Of a stretch of 64,000 nucleotides of DNA, positions 61,403 to 64,000 are shown piece by piece. The position numbers were made by a program, and so were the translations under genes. This DNA is from an uncultured Bacteroidales bacterium (lineage in GTDB: Bacteria > Bacteroidota > Bacteroidia > Bacteroidales > F082): assembly GCA_900315175.1 (NCBI GenBank), contig OMYA01000005.1, forward strand, positions 1-64,000. Direction: 5' to 3'. The notes below the pieces were generated by a model. The model did not search any database. It was not told the DNA's origin and saw only the letters and a program-made list of their open reading frames with translations. How positions within the stretch are numbered: position 1 is the first letter of the stretch; each line of letters begins with the position of its first letter.

Positions 61403-64000
61403 TAACCACGCTGCTTGCGGCCTTCCCTCGTTTTGTCACTTGTATTTGAGCAGGGATGCGTTCTTTCAAGCTGTCGACATGAGATATTATTCCTACCTTG
61501 CGGCCGAATTTCTGTATGTTTCCAAGGGCATGGACAGCCATTTCGAGGCTTTCGCCGTCCAAGGTGCCGAAGCCTTCGTCGATGAACAGCATGTCGATGC
61601 TGAGGTTTTCGTCGTTCAACGATGCCAGACCCAACGCCAGTGCCAACGAAACGAGGAATGTCTCGCCTCCTGATAGCGACGAAGCGGTGCGCAGCTCTCC
61701 TCCCATCTCTTTATCCATCACCATGATAGCCAATGAGTTGGAATAACACGTCAATTCATATCTCTGACTCAGCTTGTGCAAGAAGTAATTCGCCTGGTCG
61801 AGCAAGATGCGCATGGTGTAAGCTTGTGCCACGTCGCGGAAATTGTCTTTGTCGGTGGTGCCGATGGCCGTTGCGAGCTGTGTCCAAAGTGCCGACAGCT
61901 CTGACTTCGCCTGTAAATCGTCTTTAGCAGCCTGTGCAGAGGCTGTGTTTTGGGCATTTAATGAGAGTTTGGCGCGAATTTCAGAAATAGCTGTATTCAG
62001 CGTTTTCTTTTGATTTACAAGCATTTCAAGGTTCTCTTGGATATTTGTCTTATTAATGTCTTTCAAACCCGCATCAATCGATTTTTTCTCGTCAGTTTTG
62101 GCTGTCAAATTGGTCATCACCTTCGTAAAACCTATCAAAATGGCATCTTTTGCAATGATATTTCCCGTCGCCACCTTGTCGTCAAACTCGGCAACACGCT
62201 CAATTCCGTCAATTTTATTGATTCCATTGGCGATTTCATCAATTTTAGCAATATCAGAATCAACTTTTGAGAAGTCGTCATTGAGCTGTTCCCATTTATA
62301 AGCCAATTTGCGAAGCATTGTTTTATAAGCCTCGTCAGCTTCGTTTTTCTTCTTCAGCAGCTGTTTCAGCTCCTCTTGAATAGCTTTTGCATCCTGAATC
62401 TTAATGTTAATCTCGTTCATTTTTGATTTCTCAATGGAAATCTTTGATTCACAGTCATTTAGACCTTTATCCAGACGTTCCATGTCGTAAACCGGCTTGC
62501 CGTTGCACTCTGTTGTAAGGTTTTTAACGAGATTATCCAGTTGTTTTTGTTCGTTCGCTATGCTTTTATTAAGCAGGTTTATCTCTCCTTCAGCCTTGTT
62601 CTTGGCGTCTTTTGCCTTTTCAAAAACGCTTCTTGTCTCGTTCCAAGCCTTCTCGATGGTGGCGAACAACGAGTCAACAATTTTTTCGTCATGATACTGA
62701 TGTGAGGTGCTGCCGCAAAGCGGACACGGTTTGCCGTCTTCTAGTTTCGAGCGCAGCGATTTCATGAAGTCGGCGACCATGTTTTTCTGGATTTGATATT
62801 CCGAATCTTTGGCTTCAAAAGCCGTTTTCGCAACCAGGAAATCGCTTTCACAAATATTAAAGTGTTTATTTAAATTATCTAATTCAACTAATTTATTATC
62901 AATTATATGTTTTGTGTTCAGATAGTTGTTTAAAATCTGTTTAACACCCAAACATTTGGTTCTCCAGTCACCGAGTTTGGCAAGCTCATTATTGTGCTCG
63001 TTGTACTGCAATCGAAGTCCCTCGACATCGGCTTTTTCGAGGCGCGCGTTACATTCGTCATAGGTTGTGGCCGCTGTCTTCTGGGCGGATTCGGCATCGG
63101 CAAGTTTGATAGAGAACTCCGAAAACTCGGATTCTTTTATATCGAAATTTTTGTCGGAAATCTCGAGGTTCTCCAGTAAGCTAACAATCAACGGCAATCT
63201 GTCGGCCACCGCCTTTTTTCCGGAAAGATCCTCTATTTGTTTCTTCAATTCGCCGTGTTTCTTTTTCAGCGCCTCCTTTTCTTCGAGAAGACGCTCATAA
63301 GACACCTGTAAATCAGCGAGTTGCGATTTCGAAGCGTCAATTTCCTTGTTTAAAAGCTCAAGTTTCTCTAAATCCCTGATTTTTGCCTCTTCTTCTTTGG
63401 TGTCTTGCTCATTTTTCGACAAAAGCTGTTCGTTTTTTGCAAGTTCATCATTCAAAGAAGACATGTCTTCGTTAGATAATATATTGTTTTTCAATGAGTT
63501 GTAAAGCTCTGTCGCTTTTTCAACATCAGTTTTTGCATCGTTTTTCTTTCTACCGACTATTTCTGCTATCTTGGAGTAGACTTCAGTGCCGGTAAGCATC
63601 TCCAGAATCTCTGTCTGCTTGGCTTTTTCTGAAGTCAGGAAAGTGTTAAACTGACCTTGGGCGAGCATCACGGAGCGCACAAACTGGTCGTAAGTGAGGC
63701 CAATTAACTCTGCAACTTGTTGATTTACAGTGTCTATTTTGGTTTCGAGCACTATCTTCTCCTCGCCTTTCACCACCTCGAGTTTGCGACGGTTTGTCAT
63801 GTCATACTTGCCGTTGCGGGTTCTGTGCATTTGCCATGTTGCGATATATCTCTCGTTTCCGACGCAAAACCAAACCTCTGCTTTTCCGTCGCTACTGCCT
63901 TTGCGGAGGGCGTTTGTGGTGCTTTGCATGTTAGAAAGCCCGTTTTCGGTCTTTTCCTTGTTCCTTGTGTTCTCGTAACGTGGCGATTTGTCGTACAATG
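61392..64000 (-). CDS. sbcC: Exonuclease subunit SbcC, N-terminal end outside the window
   Basis: SMC-like ATPase of the SbcCD nuclease that cuts hairpins and DNA ends. 869 codons are visible, and the frame stays open to the right edge, so the Walker A part is missing. Seen are FVRSVMLAQGQFNTFLTSEK, two long coiled coils, the zinc-hook GKPCPLCGSTSH between them, the signature TASSLSGGETFLVSLALALGLA and Walker B MLFIDEGFGTLDGESL. No sbcD is visible; it may lie further right. The stop is inside a tandem repeat. Confidence 0.94.
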   Translation of the reverse strand, partial: LYDKSPRYENTRNKEKTENGLSNMQSTTNALRKGSSDGKAEVWFCVGNERYIATWQMHRTRNGKYDMTNRRKLEVVKGEEKIVLETKIDTVNQQVAELIGLTYDQFVRSVMLAQGQFNTFLTSEKAKQTEILEMLTGTEVYSKIAEIVGRKKNDAKTDVEKATELYNSLKNNILSNEDMSSLNDELAKNEQLLSKNEQDTKEEEAKIRDLEKLELLNKEIDASKSQLADLQVSYERLLEEKEALKKKHGELKKQIEDLSGKKAVADRLPLIVSLLENLEISDKNFDIKESEFSEFSIKLADAESAQKTAATTYDECNARLEKADVEGLRLQYNEHNNELAKLGDWRTKCLGVKQILNNYLNTKHIIDNKLVELDNLNKHFNICESDFLVAKTAFEAKDSEYQIQKNMVADFMKSLRSKLEDGKPCPLCGSTSHQYHDEKIVDSLFATIEKAWNETRSVFEKAKDAKNKAEGEINLLNKSIANEQKQLDNLVKNLTTECNGKPVYDMERLDKGLNDCESKISIEKSKMNEINIKIQDAKAIQEELKQLLKKKNEADEAYKTMLRKLAYKWEQLNDDFSKVDSDIAKIDEIANGINKIDGIERVAEFDDKVATGNIIAKDAILIGFTKVMTNLTAKTDEKKSIDAGLKDINKTNIQENLEMLVNQKKTLNTAISEIRAKLSLNAQNTASAQAAKDDLQAKSELSALWTQLATAIGTTDKDNFRDVAQAYTMRILLDQANYFLHKLSQRYELTCYSNSLAIMVMDKEMGGELRTASSLSGGETFLVSLALALGLASLNDENLSIDMLFIDEGFGTLDGESLEMAVHALGNIQKFGRKVGIISHVDSLKERIPAQIQVTKRGKAASSVVISH

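Overview
The window is chromosomal DNA from a member of the Bacteroidota, most likely order Bacteroidales. Evidence: TAnnTTTG-type promoter boxes stand in front of most transcription units; there is a TonB-dependent receptor with a DUF4249 lipoprotein partner and a type IX secretion (Por) C-terminal sorting domain; and there are lineage-typical families (DUF4199, DUF4831, DUF3127, NamZ/DUF1343, DUF486). There is no rRNA, CRISPR array, prophage or complete insertion sequence. An operon of amino-acid fermentation genes points to an anaerobic, peptide- or amino-acid-using life style.

Layout. 1-4.6 kb is an accessory, defence-like block: an HsdS specificity cassette cut by the left edge, an adjoining tyrosine recombinase with a probable frameshift, an Mrr-like nuclease, a large imperfect palindrome, a small protein resembling sulfur-binding (ScoMcrA-type) domains, and a Fic protein. 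4.6-12.2 kb holds small enzymes and housekeeping genes (TSCPD protein, thioesterase, YgjP-like metalloprotease, HAD hydrolase, miaA, cca, clpC). 12.3-23.0 kb carries gyrA, a TPR protein, an SSB-like DUF3127 protein, an SSS symporter, gmhB-gmhA, envelope genes and the SRP RNA. 23.2-29.6 kb is a seven-gene leftward operon, kamE-atoA-crotonase-hbd-bcd-etfB-etfA, for butyrate formation from lysine; its usual partners kamD and atoD are absent here. 29.9-36.4 kb is a leftward cluster: small membrane protein, mutL, rhomboid protease, uvrB, GltS-like transporter. 36.5-48.2 kb has a BtuF/FecCD/ATPase importer, a T9SS-secreted Omp28-like protein, an amidohydrolase, mpl, xerD, a LolC/E-like permease and namZ. 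48.2-61.3 kb has aminotransferases, split transketolase, an RluA-type synthase, nfeD with a stomatin, a prolyl-tRNA deacylase, arginine deiminase, the TonB receptor and three tRNAs. 61.4-64.0 kb is most of sbcC, cut by the right edge.

The most unusual signal is non-coding. Several families of short palindromes and 7-8 nt tandem repeats sit exactly at gene ends and supply stop codons or extra C-terminal residues for at least seven genes (miaA, cca, clpC, the pseudouridine synthase, sbcC and others). One family, with five copies at 29.7-29.9, 42.7 and 44.2-44.3 kb, has a nearly constant core of about 40 nt inside outer arms whose sequence differs between copies while remaining self-complementary within each copy. 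That looks like either a structured RNA or a small element that inserts into hairpins, and I do not recognise it as a described family.
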